From assembly GCF_005473905.2 (NCBI RefSeq), contig NZ_CP061336.1, positions 852,501 through 916,500 of the forward strand: a DNA stretch of 64,000 bases, written 5' to 3'. Source of the DNA: Ruminiclostridium herbifermentans (GTDB lineage: Bacteria; Bacillota; Clostridia; Acetivibrionales; DSM-1351). Below, piece by piece: positions 49,723-60,465 of this stretch. Positions within the stretch are counted from its first letter, which is position 1. Each line of letters begins with the position of its first letter. The notes below the pieces were generated by a model. The model did no database searches, had not been told where the DNA came from, and was given only the letters and a program-made list of their open reading frames with translations. Made by a program: the position numbers and the translations under genes.

Positions 49723-50430
49723 ATGTCAATTTTCGCAATAGCAGACTTACACTTAGCATTGGGAATAGATAAACCAATGGACATTTTTGGCGGCAGATGG
49801 TCAAATTATATGGAGAAGCTTAGAAAAAACTGGATAAGTGTTGTTAGGGACGAGGACAGTGTAATAATTCCGGGGGATATTTCTTGGGCTACTTATATTG
49901 AAAATGCCTATGAAGACTTTGAATATATTGAAACTTTACCTGGAAAGAAGATTATTTCCAAAGGTAATCACGATTACTGGTGGACAACAGCTTCAAAATT
50001 AAACAAATATTTAGAAGAAAACAAATTTATGACTATTTCTTTTATGCATAACAATGCATTTAGTATTGAAGATATTGCTATATGTGGTACTAGAGGCTGG
50101 AAATGCCCGGGCGAGGATGATTTTAAAAAAGATGATGAAAAAATATATAAAAGAGAGGTTGCAAGGCTAGAATTGTCAATAAAATCAGCTCAAGCAATTA
50201 ATCATAAGAAAAAGTTTGTTTTTATGCATTATCCGCCAGTGACTACAAAAAGTCAAACCTCGGGCTTTATTGATATAATGAAACAACATGGTATCACAGA
50301 TTGCTTTTATGGTCACTTGCATGGCGAAGGAATAAAAGGAGCAATTGAGGGTGATTATGATGGGATTAAACTGAAGCTTGTATCGGCGGATCATCTCGAT
50401 TTTATGCCTGTTATGATATACGAAAAGTAA
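49723..50430 (+). CDS. Calcineurin-type metallophosphoesterase
   Basis: 235 residues. Two-metal motifs: FAIADLHLALG (D-x-H), GDISWA (GD), GNHDYW (GNHD), then HYPPV and GHLHGE. ATG 49723 (MSIFAIADLHL) gives the family start. Short spacing (28 bp) after uvrC suggests cotranscription. Substrate unknown. Confidence 0.9.
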   Translation: MSIFAIADLHLALGIDKPMDIFGGRWSNYMEKLRKNWISVVRDEDSVIIPGDISWATYIENAYEDFEYIETLPGKKIISKGNHDYWWTTASKLNKYLEENKFMTISFMHNNAFSIEDIAICGTRGWKCPGEDDFKKDDEKIYKREVARLELSIKSAQAINHKKKFVFMHYPPVTTKSQTSGFIDIMKQHGITDCFYGHLHGEGIKGAIEGDYDGIKLKLVSADHLDFMPVMIYEK

Positions 50431-50731
50431 TAATATATATAATGTATAATAAATGCAATACTGATTATAACATTATGGTAATTGAGTTTAGCATATATGG
50501 CAAAAAGAGGTTATGCAAACTATTTATTTTGTCGATAATAAGAGTATATAATGGCTTGAAATATCATTTTTATATGGTATAATTGAATGGTTAATTTTTT
50601 ATAATTGATAATATTTTCTGATTTTATAGTTAGAAAAATTAAATTCAGCTAGAAACTAGCGATTTAGAGTTATATATATTGCTGAGATAAAATTAATAAA
50701 TAAAACTAAATACTGGGAGGAAGTTTACAAA
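50431..50731. other. AT-rich spacer before tig
   Basis: 301 bp with no gene. TTTGTCGATAATA near 50531 is another Spo0A-box-like sequence, and TATAAT near 50579 could be a -10 element. No hairpin terminator was recognised after the phosphoesterase gene. Ribosome binding site of tig: GGGAGGAAG. Confidence 0.4.
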
Positions 50732-52018
50732 ATGAACGTAAAAATGGAAGATATCGAAAAGAATGTTGTTCAGCTTGAGATAGAAGTTGATGCAGCTAAA
50801 TTTGAAGAAGGTATGCAAAAATCTTTTGCTAAAAATGCTTCAAAATTTAATGTTCCTGGCTTTAGAAAAGGTAAAGCTCCAAGACATATTGTTGAACGTT
50901 ATTATGGGGAACAGGTATTGTACGATGATGCTATTAACATAGTATGTTCCGAGGCATATGACCAAGCCGTTGATGAAAAAAATATACATCCAGTGGATAG
51001 ACCGGAAATAGACATAATACAAATAGGCAATAAACAAAACTTGATATTTACTGCTAAAGTAACAGTTAAACCTGAGGTTGAACTAGGTGCATACATGGGA
51101 ATAGAAGTAAAGAAGGCAGAAGCTGTTGTAACTGATGAAGATGTTGAAAAAGAGTTACAAAAGGTTGTAGAGAAGAATTCTAGATTAATTTCTGTTTCTG
51201 ATAGACCAGTACAAAACGGAGATACTGCAATAATTGATTTTGAAGGCTTTATTGATGGTGTTCCTTTTGAAGGTGGAAAAGGTACAGATTATAATTTGGT
51301 AATTGGCTCAGGAACTTTTATTCCAGGATTTGAAGACCAATTAATTGGAAAAAATGTTGGCGAAGAAGTTGATGTCAATGTTAGTTTCCCAGAAGATTAT
51401 GGCAAGGAAGAACTTAGTGGTAAACCTGCATTGTTTAAGGTAACTATTAAGGAAATAAAATTCAAAGAATTGCCTACTGTAGATGATGAATTTGTTAAGG
51501 ATATAAGCGAGTTTGACACTCTTGATGAATATAAAGCTGATTTGAGAAATAAATTAGAAGAAAATGCAAAACATAAAGCTGAACACGAAGATGAGAATAA
51601 TGTTATAAAACAGATTACAGATAATGCAACTGTTGATATACCAGAGGTTATGGTACAAAATCAGATTGATGCTATGGTTAAAGATTTTGACATGAGACTT
51701 CGTTATCAGGGCTTAGAATTAAGAAAATACTTGGAAATAATGGGCATGGATTATGAAGGCTTCAGAGGACAATTTGCACAAAGAGCTGAGAATGAAGTTA
51801 AGGTACAATTAGTTGTTGAAAAAATATGCCAAGTAGAAGATGTTAAAGCTACTGATGAAGATGCTGATGCAGAAATTCAAAAGATGGCTGAAGCTTATAA
51901 GCAATCAGCTGAAGACCTCAAGAAAACATTAAGACCTGAAGATATGGATTATATTAAAAAGGATATAGCTTTCAGAAAAACAATAAAATTATTGGTTGAT
52001 AATGCTAAGTTTATATAA
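50732..52018 (+). CDS. tig: Trigger factor
   Basis: 428 residues, usual length. Ribosome-bound chaperone and peptidyl-prolyl isomerase. The ribosome-docking signature FNVPGFRKGKAPRHIVE is near residues 36-52; the FKBP domain is about 150-245; the rest forms the C-terminal chaperone arms. tig-clpP-clpX is a conserved quality-control cluster. Confidence 0.96.
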   Translation: MNVKMEDIEKNVVQLEIEVDAAKFEEGMQKSFAKNASKFNVPGFRKGKAPRHIVERYYGEQVLYDDAINIVCSEAYDQAVDEKNIHPVDRPEIDIIQIGNKQNLIFTAKVTVKPEVELGAYMGIEVKKAEAVVTDEDVEKELQKVVEKNSRLISVSDRPVQNGDTAIIDFEGFIDGVPFEGGKGTDYNLVIGSGTFIPGFEDQLIGKNVGEEVDVNVSFPEDYGKEELSGKPALFKVTIKEIKFKELPTVDDEFVKDISEFDTLDEYKADLRNKLEENAKHKAEHEDENNVIKQITDNATVDIPEVMVQNQIDAMVKDFDMRLRYQGLELRKYLEIMGMDYEGFRGQFAQRAENEVKVQLVVEKICQVEDVKATDEDADAEIQKMAEAYKQSAEDLKKTLRPEDMDYIKKDIAFRKTIKLLVDNAKFI

Positions 52019-52131
52019 CTTAATATTATATATCAAGGGGAAATAGGTAATATTATATTAATGTGGTTTTATTTACCACAAAGTGGTTCATGAATTAAAA
52101 TCAAACATATATTAATAAGGGAGGTATGTTC

Positions 52132-52716
52132 ATGAGTTTAGTACCTATGGTTGTTGAACAGACAAATCGTGGTGAGAGGTCTTATGATATTTTTTCCAGA
52201 CTATTAAATGATAGGATCATTGTATTAAGTGATGAGGTTAATGATGTTACTGCAAGCCTAGTGGTAGCGCAGATGCTTTATTTGGAAGCACAGGATCCTG
52301 ACAAAGACATACAGTTTTATATAAACAGTCCAGGAGGAGCAGTACACTCAGGATTTGCAATATATGATACTATGCAGTATGTTAAGTGTGATGTATCAAC
52401 AATATGTATGGGAATGGCTGCGAGCATGGGTGCTTTCCTATTAGCGGCAGGTGCAAAAGGAAAAAGATTTGCATTGCCAAACAGTGAAATTATGATACAT
52501 CAACCTCTTGGTGGTGCGAAAGGTCAGGCAACTGATATAAAAATTCATGCAGAGAATATCCTAAAAACTAAGGATAAATTAAATAAGATTTTAAGTGAAA
52601 GAACTGGGCAACCTCTTGAAAAAATTGAAAAAGATACAGATAGAGATTTCTTTATGTCTGCACAGGAAGCTAAGGCATACGGATTAGTTGATGACATTAT
52701 GGATAGAAGAAAATAG
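52132..52716 (+). CDS. clpP: ATP-dependent Clp protease proteolytic subunit
   Basis: 194 residues. Serine peptidase forming tetradecamers with ClpX. Catalytic triad: Ser in [11 protein letters not shown] near 97, His in [12 protein letters not shown] near 122, and Asp in the later DTDRDFFMS segment near 171. ATG 52132 ([11 protein letters not shown]) is chosen since GGGAGG lies at 52119-52124, too close to the in-frame ATG at 52126. clpX starts 13 bp after the stop. Confidence 0.96.
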   Translation: MSLVPMVVEQTNRGERSYDIFSRLLNDRIIVLSDEVNDVTASLVVAQMLYLEAQDPDKDIQFYINSPGGAVHSGFAIYDTMQYVKCDVSTICMGMAASMGAFLLAAGAKGKRFALPNSEIMIHQPLGGAKGQATDIKIHAENILKTKDKLNKILSERTGQPLEKIEKDTDRDFFMSAQEAKAYGLVDDIMDRRK

Positions 52717-52729
52717 TTGAGGTGCAATT

Positions 52730-54025
52730 ATGACCAGATATGATGAGAAGAAGCAGTTAAAGTGTTCTTTTTGCGGTAAATCTCAAGAACAGGTAAAAAG
52801 GCTAGTTGCAGGACCCGGAGTGTACATTTGCGATGAGTGTATTGAACTTTGCTCAGAGATTATCGAAGAAGAATTTGAAGATACAAAAATTGATGCAGAA
52901 GTTAACGAGATACCGAAACCAAGAGAGATAAAGGATATTCTTGATGAGTATGTAGTAGGTCAAGAGTATGCTAAAAAGTCTCTTTCTGTAGCTGTTTATA
53001 ATCATTATAAGAGAATAAATAGTGATTTTAAATCATCAGAAGTAGAACTTCAAAAGAGTAATATACTTTTACTTGGACCTACTGGTAGCGGTAAGACTTT
53101 TTTAGCACAGACACTTGCAAAAATACTGAACGTTCCTTTTGCTATTGCTGATGCTACTTCTCTCACTGAAGCAGGCTATGTAGGAGAGGATGTAGAAAAT
53201 ATACTCCTCAGACTGATTCAAGCTGCAGATTACGATATTGAAAAAGCCGAAAAAGGTATTATCTATATTGATGAAATTGATAAAATAGCCCGTAAGTCAG
53301 AAAATCCATCTATAACTAGAGACGTTAGTGGTGAGGGTGTACAACAAGCTCTATTAAAGATTCTTGAAGGTACATTAGCTTCTGTTCCGCCGCAGGGAGG
53401 AAGGAAGCATCCACACCAAGAATTTATCCAGATAGATACTACCAACATATTATTTATATGTGGTGGTGCTTTTGATGGTATTGAAAAGATAATTCAAAAT
53501 AGAATTGGCAAGAAATCTCTTGGATTTGGGGCTAAGATAGAAAGTAATAAAGATAAGGATGTAGGCGAACTACTTAAAGATTTACTTCCACAGGATTTAT
53601 TAAAATTCGGATTAATACCTGAATTTGTTGGAAGACTTCCGATTGTAGTTACTCTCCAGTCTTTAGACCAAAATGCTCTTGTGCAAATATTAACAGAACC
53701 AAAGAATGCTTTGATAAAACAATATCAAAAGATATTTGAAATGGATGATGTTATATTAGAAGTACAGCAAGAGGCTTTATTGGGAATTGCTCAGAAGGCT
53801 ATATCTAGAAATACTGGTGCAAGAGGCTTAAGAGCAATACTTGAAGAATTAATGTTAGGTGTAATGTACGATATTCCATCTATGAATAATGTAGAAAAGT
53901 GTATTATTAGTAAGGATGTAGTGGAAAATGGTGCAGAGCCTGAATTGATTTTTAATGAAAATCGCAAGTCTTTAAAAAAAACTGGCGTTAAAAAGCCAAA
54001 ATCCAAAAGGGAATCAGTTTCATAA
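52730..54025 (+). CDS. clpX: ATP-dependent Clp protease ATP-binding subunit ClpX
   Basis: 431 residues. Unfoldase feeding ClpP. N-terminal zinc-binding domain with CSFCGKS and CDECIELC, Walker A GPTGSGKT near 120, Walker [13 protein letters not shown], and the pore loop GYVGEDVE. The IGF-type ClpP loop is represented by [21 protein letters not shown] site upstream. Confidence 0.96.
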   Translation: MTRYDEKKQLKCSFCGKSQEQVKRLVAGPGVYICDECIELCSEIIEEEFEDTKIDAEVNEIPKPREIKDILDEYVVGQEYAKKSLSVAVYNHYKRINSDFKSSEVELQKSNILLLGPTGSGKTFLAQTLAKILNVPFAIADATSLTEAGYVGEDVENILLRLIQAADYDIEKAEKGIIYIDEIDKIARKSENPSITRDVSGEGVQQALLKILEGTLASVPPQGGRKHPHQEFIQIDTTNILFICGGAFDGIEKIIQNRIGKKSLGFGAKIESNKDKDVGELLKDLLPQDLLKFGLIPEFVGRLPIVVTLQSLDQNALVQILTEPKNALIKQYQKIFEMDDVILEVQQEALLGIAQKAISRNTGARGLRAILEELMLGVMYDIPSMNNVEKCIISKDVVENGAEPELIFNENRKSLKKTGVKKPKSKRESVS

Positions 54026-54668
54026 TTTTTTAAAATAATAAACTGTTTTGATGTTAAATTTGAAAGAATTTTTCGTTGGAGCAGTTTTTATTTTTTGTTT
54101 TTATGTCAATAGTTGAGGTAGAATAGCGAGAGAATTTTTAAGGTTTTATGCAATAGATGATGGAGTGCAGCAAATTAAATTTCGAAGAGTCAATTGCTTA
54201 ACAGGCGATTGGCTCTTTGTTAGTTTGCAAGGTATATCATTTATAGTATGAACACCAACCAACTTAATTAATAATCTAATTTAGTAACTGATTAGTAACG
54301 AGATACTAAATTATTTTTTTATTTATTTCTTAAATTATTTTTCATAGAGAAAAAAATATAATAAAGTCTATACTTATTGGATAAAATATTAAACATTGCC
54401 AATAATATTACTATACACGTAAAAACAAGTTCTTAGGCTATTAGTTATCTCAATCAAAATAGTTAAAACTAAGGCTGAGTAGAACCCAATTATCTAGAGC
54501 GCAGAGAACTTTGGCATATGTTTATACTAATTTTTGCTTAAAATATGTACTTTAATATTTTAGTGAAGAAATAATATTTTAAGTGAAAACTGCAAACATA
54601 TACATCGAAAAAAGAACAGGTATTTATTAGTGCTGTGTATGAATGAAAATCTAGGGAGGTTTAAGATT
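54026..54668. other. Spacer clpX to lonB
   Basis: 643 bp. AAACTG near 54043 can pair with CAGTTT near 54086 followed by a T-rich tail, a weak terminator for clpX. GAGTCAATTGC (54187-54197)/GCGATTGGCTC (54205-54215) is a second hairpin. The remainder is AT-rich with no recognisable gene. Confidence 0.4.
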
Positions 54669-56351
54669 TTGACAACTATAATGTTGATTATACAGTTTTT
54701 TTTCTCTATTGTTATCGGTATTTACTTTTTTTCATTACTTAAGAACCAACAAGGCAATAAATATGCTATCGAGAAAGAATCTAAAAAAGAGCTTGAGAAA
54801 TTGAGAAAATTAAGGGATATACATTTATCTGAGCCATTATCAGAGAAGACACGTCCTGCTACTCTAAAGGACATAGTAGGACAGGAACAGGGAATTAAAG
54901 CGCTTAGGGCATCACTTTGCGGCACAAATCCACAGCATGTATTAATTTATGGGCCTCCAGGGGTTGGAAAAACTGCTGCAGCAAGAGTTATTCTTGAAGA
55001 GGCAAAGAACAATGCATGTTCTCCATTTAAAAAAGAAGCGAAATTTATAGAAATTGATGCAACAACATTAAGGTTTGACGAAAGAGGCATTGCAGATCCT
55101 TTGATTGGTTCAGTTCATGATCCCATTTATCAGGGCGCTGGTGCATATGGCATGGCTGGTGTGCCTCAACCCAAGCAGGGAGCAGTAACAAAAGCTCATG
55201 GTGGTATATTGTTTATCGATGAAATAGGAGAACTTCATCCTATCCAAATGAACAAGCTTTTGAAGGTACTTGAAGATAGAAAAGTATTTCTAGAAAGTGC
55301 CTATTATAGTTCAGAAGATACCAATATTCCAATTCATATACATGATATATTTCAGAAGGGTTTACCAGCTGATTTTAGATTAGTAGGAGCCACTACCAGA
55401 ACTCCGGATGAAATTCCAGCAGCAATTAGATCCAGATGTGTTGAAATTTATTTTAGACCGCTAAGGGCTGATGAGATTAGCAAGATATGCGAGAATGCAG
55501 CTAAAAAGGGTGGATATGATTTAGCAGAAGGATGTAGTGATGTAGTAGCTAGATATGCTCAAAATGGAAGAGATGCTGTAAATATCATTCAAATAGCTGG
55601 AGGAGTAGCAGCTGTTGAAAATAGATGTAAAATCGAAATAAAGGATATAGAATGGGTAATTGAGTTTGGGCACTATAGTCCAAGAATTGAAAAGAAAGTA
55701 ACAGCAAAACAGCAGATTGGCTGCATAAATGGATTGGCTGTATTTGGGAATAGTACAGGTATGGTGCTTGATATAGAGGTTTCAGCAATACCAGTTGGAC
55801 ATGGGAATGGTGGAATTAAGATAACTGGTATAGTTGAAGAAGAAGAAATGGATAATAGAGGTCATAAGCTAAAGAGAAGCAGTTCAGCTAAGGCTTCTGT
55901 AGAAAATGTTTTAACAGTGCTTAAACGATATTTGAACATAGATTTTAAAGACTATGAAATCCACTTGAATTTTCCGGGAGGTATTCCTATTGATGGACCA
56001 TCAGCTGGTATTGCTATTGCTACAGCTGTATATTCTGCAATTAAAAACATACCACTAAGTGGAGAGATAGCTATGACAGGTGAAATATCTATTAAAGGAA
56101 ATATAAAGCCTGTAGGTGGAGTGGTAGCAAAAGTTGATGCTGCTAAAGCTGCAGGTATAAAAAAAGTATTTATTCCAAAAGATAATTATCAAGAACTATT
56201 TGATGATATGGATATAGAAGTAATACCTGTAGAAACCATAGCAGAAGTAATGAAATTAGTATTCAATGCTTCTATTGATGAAAGAAAAGATGACGCAGTT
56301 ATTAATAATACCGTTCCAATATCAATACTAACTGCTCAAGGGACAACTTAA
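54669..56351 (+). CDS. lonB: Membrane-anchored Lon-family protease LonB
   Basis: 560 residues. An N-terminal membrane helix (about 4-23) anchors it to the cytoplasmic face. AAA region with Walker A GPPGVGKTA and Walker B GGILFIDEIGEL; Lon protease domain with Ser in DGPSAGIAIA and Lys in GGVVAKVDA. TTG 54669 is chosen because AGGGAGGT lies at 54653-54660 and the length then matches Bacillus LonB, which acts in forespore sigma-factor control. Follows clpX as in other Firmicutes. Confidence 0.93.
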   Translation: MTTIMLIIQFFFSIVIGIYFFSLLKNQQGNKYAIEKESKKELEKLRKLRDIHLSEPLSEKTRPATLKDIVGQEQGIKALRASLCGTNPQHVLIYGPPGVGKTAAARVILEEAKNNACSPFKKEAKFIEIDATTLRFDERGIADPLIGSVHDPIYQGAGAYGMAGVPQPKQGAVTKAHGGILFIDEIGELHPIQMNKLLKVLEDRKVFLESAYYSSEDTNIPIHIHDIFQKGLPADFRLVGATTRTPDEIPAAIRSRCVEIYFRPLRADEISKICENAAKKGGYDLAEGCSDVVARYAQNGRDAVNIIQIAGGVAAVENRCKIEIKDIEWVIEFGHYSPRIEKKVTAKQQIGCINGLAVFGNSTGMVLDIEVSAIPVGHGNGGIKITGIVEEEEMDNRGHKLKRSSSAKASVENVLTVLKRYLNIDFKDYEIHLNFPGGIPIDGPSAGIAIATAVYSAIKNIPLSGEIAMTGEISIKGNIKPVGGVVAKVDAAKAAGIKKVFIPKDNYQELFDDMDIEVIPVETIAEVMKLVFNASIDERKDDAVINNTVPISILTAQGTT

Positions 56352-56399
56352 ACTTAAATAACAATCTTAAGTGATATCGGCCAATACACTTAATGAATA

Positions 56400-56438
56400 A
56401 ATACCACGACTTAGATCAAAATAAGCGTGGTATTTTAT
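56400..56438 (+). terminator. Terminator of lonB
   Basis: AATACCACG (56400-56408) pairs perfectly with CGTGGTATT (56426-56434), followed by TTATTTT. About 570 bp of AT-rich spacer follows, including a relative of the dispersed repeat (56584-56701). Confidence 0.8.
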
Positions 56439-57010
56439 TTTGCAGCTAGTATACAAAACATTCGTATACACCACAGTAATTCACAATTAAGTTATGCTGC
56501 TGCAAAATAATAATGCTGTAAAACAAGAAATAATATAATCAACAGTAAACAGCTTAAATAGTACTCCAGTGAAATGATTTAGATTACCAATGGCTTGTTA
56601 TGCAGTAAATTAGGTTATATTATGAAATTTCTTTTCATTTGATAGTGCAGTCGCACCTAATTTTATTAGGTTTAAGAAGTATATTTAACTGTGAAGTTTG
56701 ATGAGCAATCAGTAATTTTATTAGTTATTCTAAATCCCAATTTAGAGAGTCTTTTTTTAGAAATTGTGTTATGTATATTCATCTTCGCTATGTAAATACA
56801 TGTTACAATCTATAAATAATAAATATGATATAATAAGAAAGTATGAAATTAGAAATACTGAGGCAGTTAATATAATAGATGGTAGTTGAGCCTACAAATT
56901 ATACTGATGTGTAAAATCCTAAAACTCTATCATTGACAAGTATGAACTCCTGCAATCTTTTGGGAAAATAAATTTTTAAGTATCAAGTAAAAATAAAAGG
57001 GTGTAATAAA
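56439..57010. other. Spacer with dispersed repeat relative
   Basis: 572 bp with no gene. ACCAATGGCTTGTTA at about 56586 and TTAACTGTGAAGTTTGA at 56685-56701 mark an element sharing both ends with 21999-22076 but with a longer and different middle. TATAAT-like sequences near 56831 and 56870 might serve the nuclease gene. Confidence 0.45.
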
Positions 57011-57952
57011 ATGAAGAAAAAGAATATAAAAGCAGTAGCATCGCTAGTTACTGCAGTAGTAGTTCTAATAGGCAGTTATATCTATAAAACCGATGTGATA
57101 CAGTTTGATAATGTTTCACAGAATACACAAAGCCAGAGCAGTTCATTGAAGGAAAACAAGCAGAACACGGAACCTAATAGTAGTTCTTTTGAGGACGCAA
57201 ATAGTACAGATTCGCAAAATACTTCTATTGAGGATACACAAAGTGCAGAGTTGCAGGATGGTTCTGTTAAGGGCGCACAGAGCACAAAATCACAGAATAA
57301 TCCAGATAAAGATGGACAGGTCACAGACTCAAAAGGTATTTCTGCAAAAGAGTCAAAGGCTAAAAGTGATGAAAAACAAAGTGACCCTGCAAATAAATTT
57401 GAAAAGTTAGAAAAAACGAAATTTCCGGAGTCAACTATTAAAATTCAAAAGGAAGGTATACATTCCTTTGGCTATATTAATGCATATGTTAAAAAGGTGG
57501 TTGATGGAGATACATTTCACATAAAATATGGTGATAAAGATTACAAGGTTAGAATGCTTGATATAGACACTCCTGAATCTATAAAATCAGGGGTTGAAGC
57601 CCAGCCCTATTCATTAGAAGCTAGCGAGTTAACAAAAAATAACTTAACAGGTCAAAACATAAAACTAGTTTTTGAAAAGGACACTACAGACCAATATGGA
57701 AGACTGCTTGCTCATGTAATCCTAGAAGATGGTACATATTATAATGCTTTAATGGTTCAAAATGGATTTGCCATATCTGTTTTTTATAGTCCCAATACAC
57801 TATTTAAAGATTATTTTACTGAGTTGCAAAACAAGGCCATTGAAAATAAGGCTGGGTTTTGGAAATTGCCTGAAAAAGACCGCCCGTTTGTGAAGAATAG
57901 TAAAGGAAAATATGTAGCAGCATATAAAATAAAGGAAGATGATGCTGCATAA
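57011..57952 (+). CDS. Secreted thermonuclease (SNase domain) with long Ser/Gln-rich linker
   Basis: 313 residues. N-terminal signal or anchor segment (about 6-24). Residues 35-130 are a low-complexity Ser/Gln/Asn/Asp linker with an irregular SQN-x-S repeat. The staphylococcal-nuclease domain runs from about 148 to 300 and keeps the catalytic set: Asp in VVDGDTF, Arg and Asp-Glu in VRMLDIDTPE, Arg in QYGRLLAH. Extracellular Ca-dependent DNA/RNA cleavage is expected. ATG after AAAGGGTG. Confidence 0.9.
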   Translation: MKKKNIKAVASLVTAVVVLIGSYIYKTDVIQFDNVSQNTQSQSSSLKENKQNTEPNSSSFEDANSTDSQNTSIEDTQSAELQDGSVKGAQSTKSQNNPDKDGQVTDSKGISAKESKAKSDEKQSDPANKFEKLEKTKFPESTIKIQKEGIHSFGYINAYVKKVVDGDTFHIKYGDKDYKVRMLDIDTPESIKSGVEAQPYSLEASELTKNNLTGQNIKLVFEKDTTDQYGRLLAHVILEDGTYYNALMVQNGFAISVFYSPNTLFKDYFTELQNKAIENKAGFWKLPEKDRPFVKNSKGKYVAAYKIKEDDAA

Positions 57953-58091
57953 ATATAAATTTTTTCTGTATATTGTATATATAGACTAAAAATTAGGACT
58001 TTTGGACTAGAAGTTGTGGTATATATTTTCTATATTAATAATATATATTATTTGGTAATATGAGTAAGAACATTAGCATATCTCCTTTTTC

Positions 58092-58124
58092 GGAGCATGG
58101 GGCCTAATGGCTCCATGTTTTTTG
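58092..58124 (+). terminator. Terminator after the nuclease gene
   Basis: CATGGGGCC pairs with GGCTCCATG (one wobble) around a TAAT loop, followed by TTTTTT. It is 140 bp after the nuclease stop. Confidence 0.85.
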
Positions 58125-58207
58125 TTACCTTTTTTCCTTATTTATTATCAGAAGACAAGTACTATCATTTAGAAAGCCATATCATCAAGTAAAAACATAT
58201 AATTATA

Positions 58208-58532
58208 ATGCCTGTGCATCTGTTGCTGCTTCGAAATCAGCCTCATAGCATGTAAAAACTTACATTAGTAAAATTGCTATGCATTTGTTGAGCTTTTGAA
58301 GTCAGCCGTAAAGTATGTAAAAAGTATACTAGTAAAATGGTTTTACATTTATTGTTGTCTAGAAATCAGCCCTATAGCATGTAAAACTCATACATATTAG
58401 TAAAATGGCTCTACATTTGTTGATGCCCAGAAATCAGCCCTATAGCATATAAAAACTCATATTTTATAATGGCTGTGCATCTGTTGGTTTCCCAAAGTCG
58501 ACTTCATAGCAAGTAAAAACTATATTATTAAA
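58208..58532 (+). repeat. Five tandem units of about 65 bp
   Basis: Units start at about 58208, 58272, 58337, 58405 and 58469 (lengths 64, 65, 68, 64, about 64). Each has ATGGCTNTNCATNTGTTG, then AAATCAGCC, then ATAGCATGTAAAAAC and TTAGTAAA. Partial units flank both ends. Each unit can form a small hairpin around AAAAACT whose arms vary but stay paired in the first copies (ATGTAA/TTACAT, AGTAT/ATACT). Lengths are not multiples of three, so non-coding. Upstream of tsaD. Confidence 0.85.
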
Positions 58533-58702
58533 ATAGTTTTAGTCAATTATGCAGCTAATGCATAAGTTTCTATACATTAATTTTGAATTCTTGAACATAT
58601 TCACAAATAATAATACCCACAAATTAGGTTTCACAGTATACCTTGAAAATTAATATGCATTGGGCTATTATAAAGAAGACCTAGTCTAGAATGGAGGGTA
58701 AA

Positions 58703-59713
58703 ATGGATACATTAATTCTTGGAATAGAAAGCAGCTGTGATGAAACGGCAGCAGCTGTTATCAAAAATGGTAGACATATTATGTCAAATATTATTTCAAC
58801 ACAAGTTGACTTACACAAAAAATACGGCGGGGTAGTACCTGAAATAGCATCAAGAAAGCATGTGGAGTTAATTATACCTGTTATAAATCAAGCACTTGAA
58901 GAGGCAGGAGTATTACTTTCGGATATAGATGCAATAGGAGTCACCTATGGTCCAGGTCTTGTTGGAGCTTTATTGGTAGGGTTAACTGCAGGTAAAGCTA
59001 TTGCTTATACTACAAACAAGCCATTAGTAGGTGTACATCATATTGAGGGTCATATTGCCGCAAATTACTTGCAATATCCAGAGTTAGAACCGCCTTTTAT
59101 TTGCTTGGTAGCATCTGGTGGTCACAGTCATATAGTTCATGTGAAGGATTACAGAGAGTTTGAAATACTTGGACAAACAAGAGATGATGCAGCAGGAGAG
59201 GCATTTGATAAAATTTCTAGGGCAATTGGATTGGGCTATCCTGGGGGTCCTCTTATTGATAAGTATGCTCAAAAGGGCAATAGTAAAGCCATCCCATTTC
59301 CTAGAGTTTATTTTGATGATGGTACTTTGGATTTTAGCTTTAGTGGATTAAAAACCGCTGTTTTGAACTATTTAAACAGAATGGAGCAAACTGGCGAGGC
59401 AATTAATATTCCAGATATTGCAGCAAGCTTTCAGCAAGCTGTTGTAGACGTGCTTGTCAAGAATACTATTGCAGCAGCAAAGCTAAAAAATATAAAAAAG
59501 ATAGCACTAGCAGGGGGCGTTGCAGCTAATTCACAGCTAAGGCATGATATGAAGGAAATAGCTGAAAAGCAGGGTATGGAGGTTATGTATCCAGGATTGA
59601 TTTTGTGTACTGATAATGCTGCAATGATTGGATGCGCTGCATATTATGAGTTTATTAAAGGTGAACGAGCAGGTATGGACTTAAATGCAATACCAGGATT
59701 AAAATTGGGTTAG
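58703..59713 (+). CDS. tsaD: tRNA N6-adenosine threonylcarbamoyltransferase TsaD
   Basis: 336 residues. Catalytic subunit of the t6A machinery; works with TsaB and TsaE encoded at 40-41 kb. [15 protein letters not shown] at the N-terminus, the iron-binding HIEGH motif near residue 112 and SGGHSHI near 137. ATG 58703 is chosen since TGGAGGG overlaps the in-frame ATG at 58691. Confidence 0.96.
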   Translation: MDTLILGIESSCDETAAAVIKNGRHIMSNIISTQVDLHKKYGGVVPEIASRKHVELIIPVINQALEEAGVLLSDIDAIGVTYGPGLVGALLVGLTAGKAIAYTTNKPLVGVHHIEGHIAANYLQYPELEPPFICLVASGGHSHIVHVKDYREFEILGQTRDDAAGEAFDKISRAIGLGYPGGPLIDKYAQKGNSKAIPFPRVYFDDGTLDFSFSGLKTAVLNYLNRMEQTGEAINIPDIAASFQQAVVDVLVKNTIAAAKLKNIKKIALAGGVAANSQLRHDMKEIAEKQGMEVMYPGLILCTDNAAMIGCAAYYEFIKGERAGMDLNAIPGLKLG

Positions 59714-60465
59714 CTGAAAAATAAAGTTTGTACAAACATGGTGCGTTTTCGAGCCAAAAAACACAGTAGATTTGGATGACATGCTTGAAATACTGTTTGA
59801 AAAAATGAAGTTTTAGCTTTATATGTTCAAGCTTCTCTTCGCTCATTTGAGCAATTTTTTGCAGGAAATAGAATGCTATTAAACGGAAAAGCAACAGGAG
59901 TTTTTATTACTGTGTTTGAAATGAAGCTGTTAAAATAGACGAATGTATGCAAGCATAATTAATTGATTAACTAAATGGCAATTGTTTGAATAAAGTTATC
60001 CACATGCATGGAAAATATTGAAAAATCTCTGTTTTGCTGTAATATTGGCGGATACAAAGATTGTATTTATAGAAAAACAATGTTAAAAATGTTCTGAAAG
60101 CCTTGAAAAGACTGCTTTTCAAAATTGGGTTTTGAGATTGTGAATAAAATCACGTTCAATATTTGTGGGTTATGTGGAAATATCTCAAAATGTAGAAAAC
60201 ACAAGTGTTTCAATGTTGTGGATAATTATGTGGATTATGTGAATAAAATTTGTTGCTTGAGTAATATTATTTAGGAAATAGAATATAATGGTTATCCTGT
60301 AATATTAATTTAATAATTGACAAATCAGTTAAGGTACATGGAGTTCTATATAAGCTTATAGAACGATAAATAACCCCCAGTGACTAAAGGATAAGGTTTA
60401 CACAAGCCATATCAATAGTCAAAGGAGGAATATGTTTGAGAGCAAAATATAAATTTAGTTTGCTA
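59714..60465. other. Convergent spacer with DnaA-box cluster
   Basis: 752 bp between tsaD and the transglycosylase. Exact DnaA 9-mers: TTATCCACA (59996-60004) and, reversed, TGTGGATAA (60217-60225). One-mismatch forms: TGTGAATAA (60139), TGTGGGTTA (60164, two differences), TGTGGATTA (60229) and TGTGAATAA (60238). Near 60427 a perfect AAAGGAGGAA site precedes a 16-codon frame (60436-60486, MRAKYKFSLLLLLSSG), a possible gene relic starting like a signal peptide. Confidence 0.55.

Noticed and set aside
58208-58532. CRISPR array
   Set aside because: The whole unit repeats with drift; there are no constant repeats separated by unique spacers, and no cas genes.
59714-59940. Protein gene after tsaD (fragments VFEPKNTVDLDDM and LRSFEQFFAGN)
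   Set aside because: Frames are short, interrupted and without ribosome binding sites or recognisable similarity; too weak even to call a pseudogene.
59996-60246. Chromosomal replication origin
   Set aside because: No dnaA, dnaN, rpmH or gyr genes nearby and no clear AT-rich unwinding element with ordered boxes; kept only as a DnaA-box cluster.
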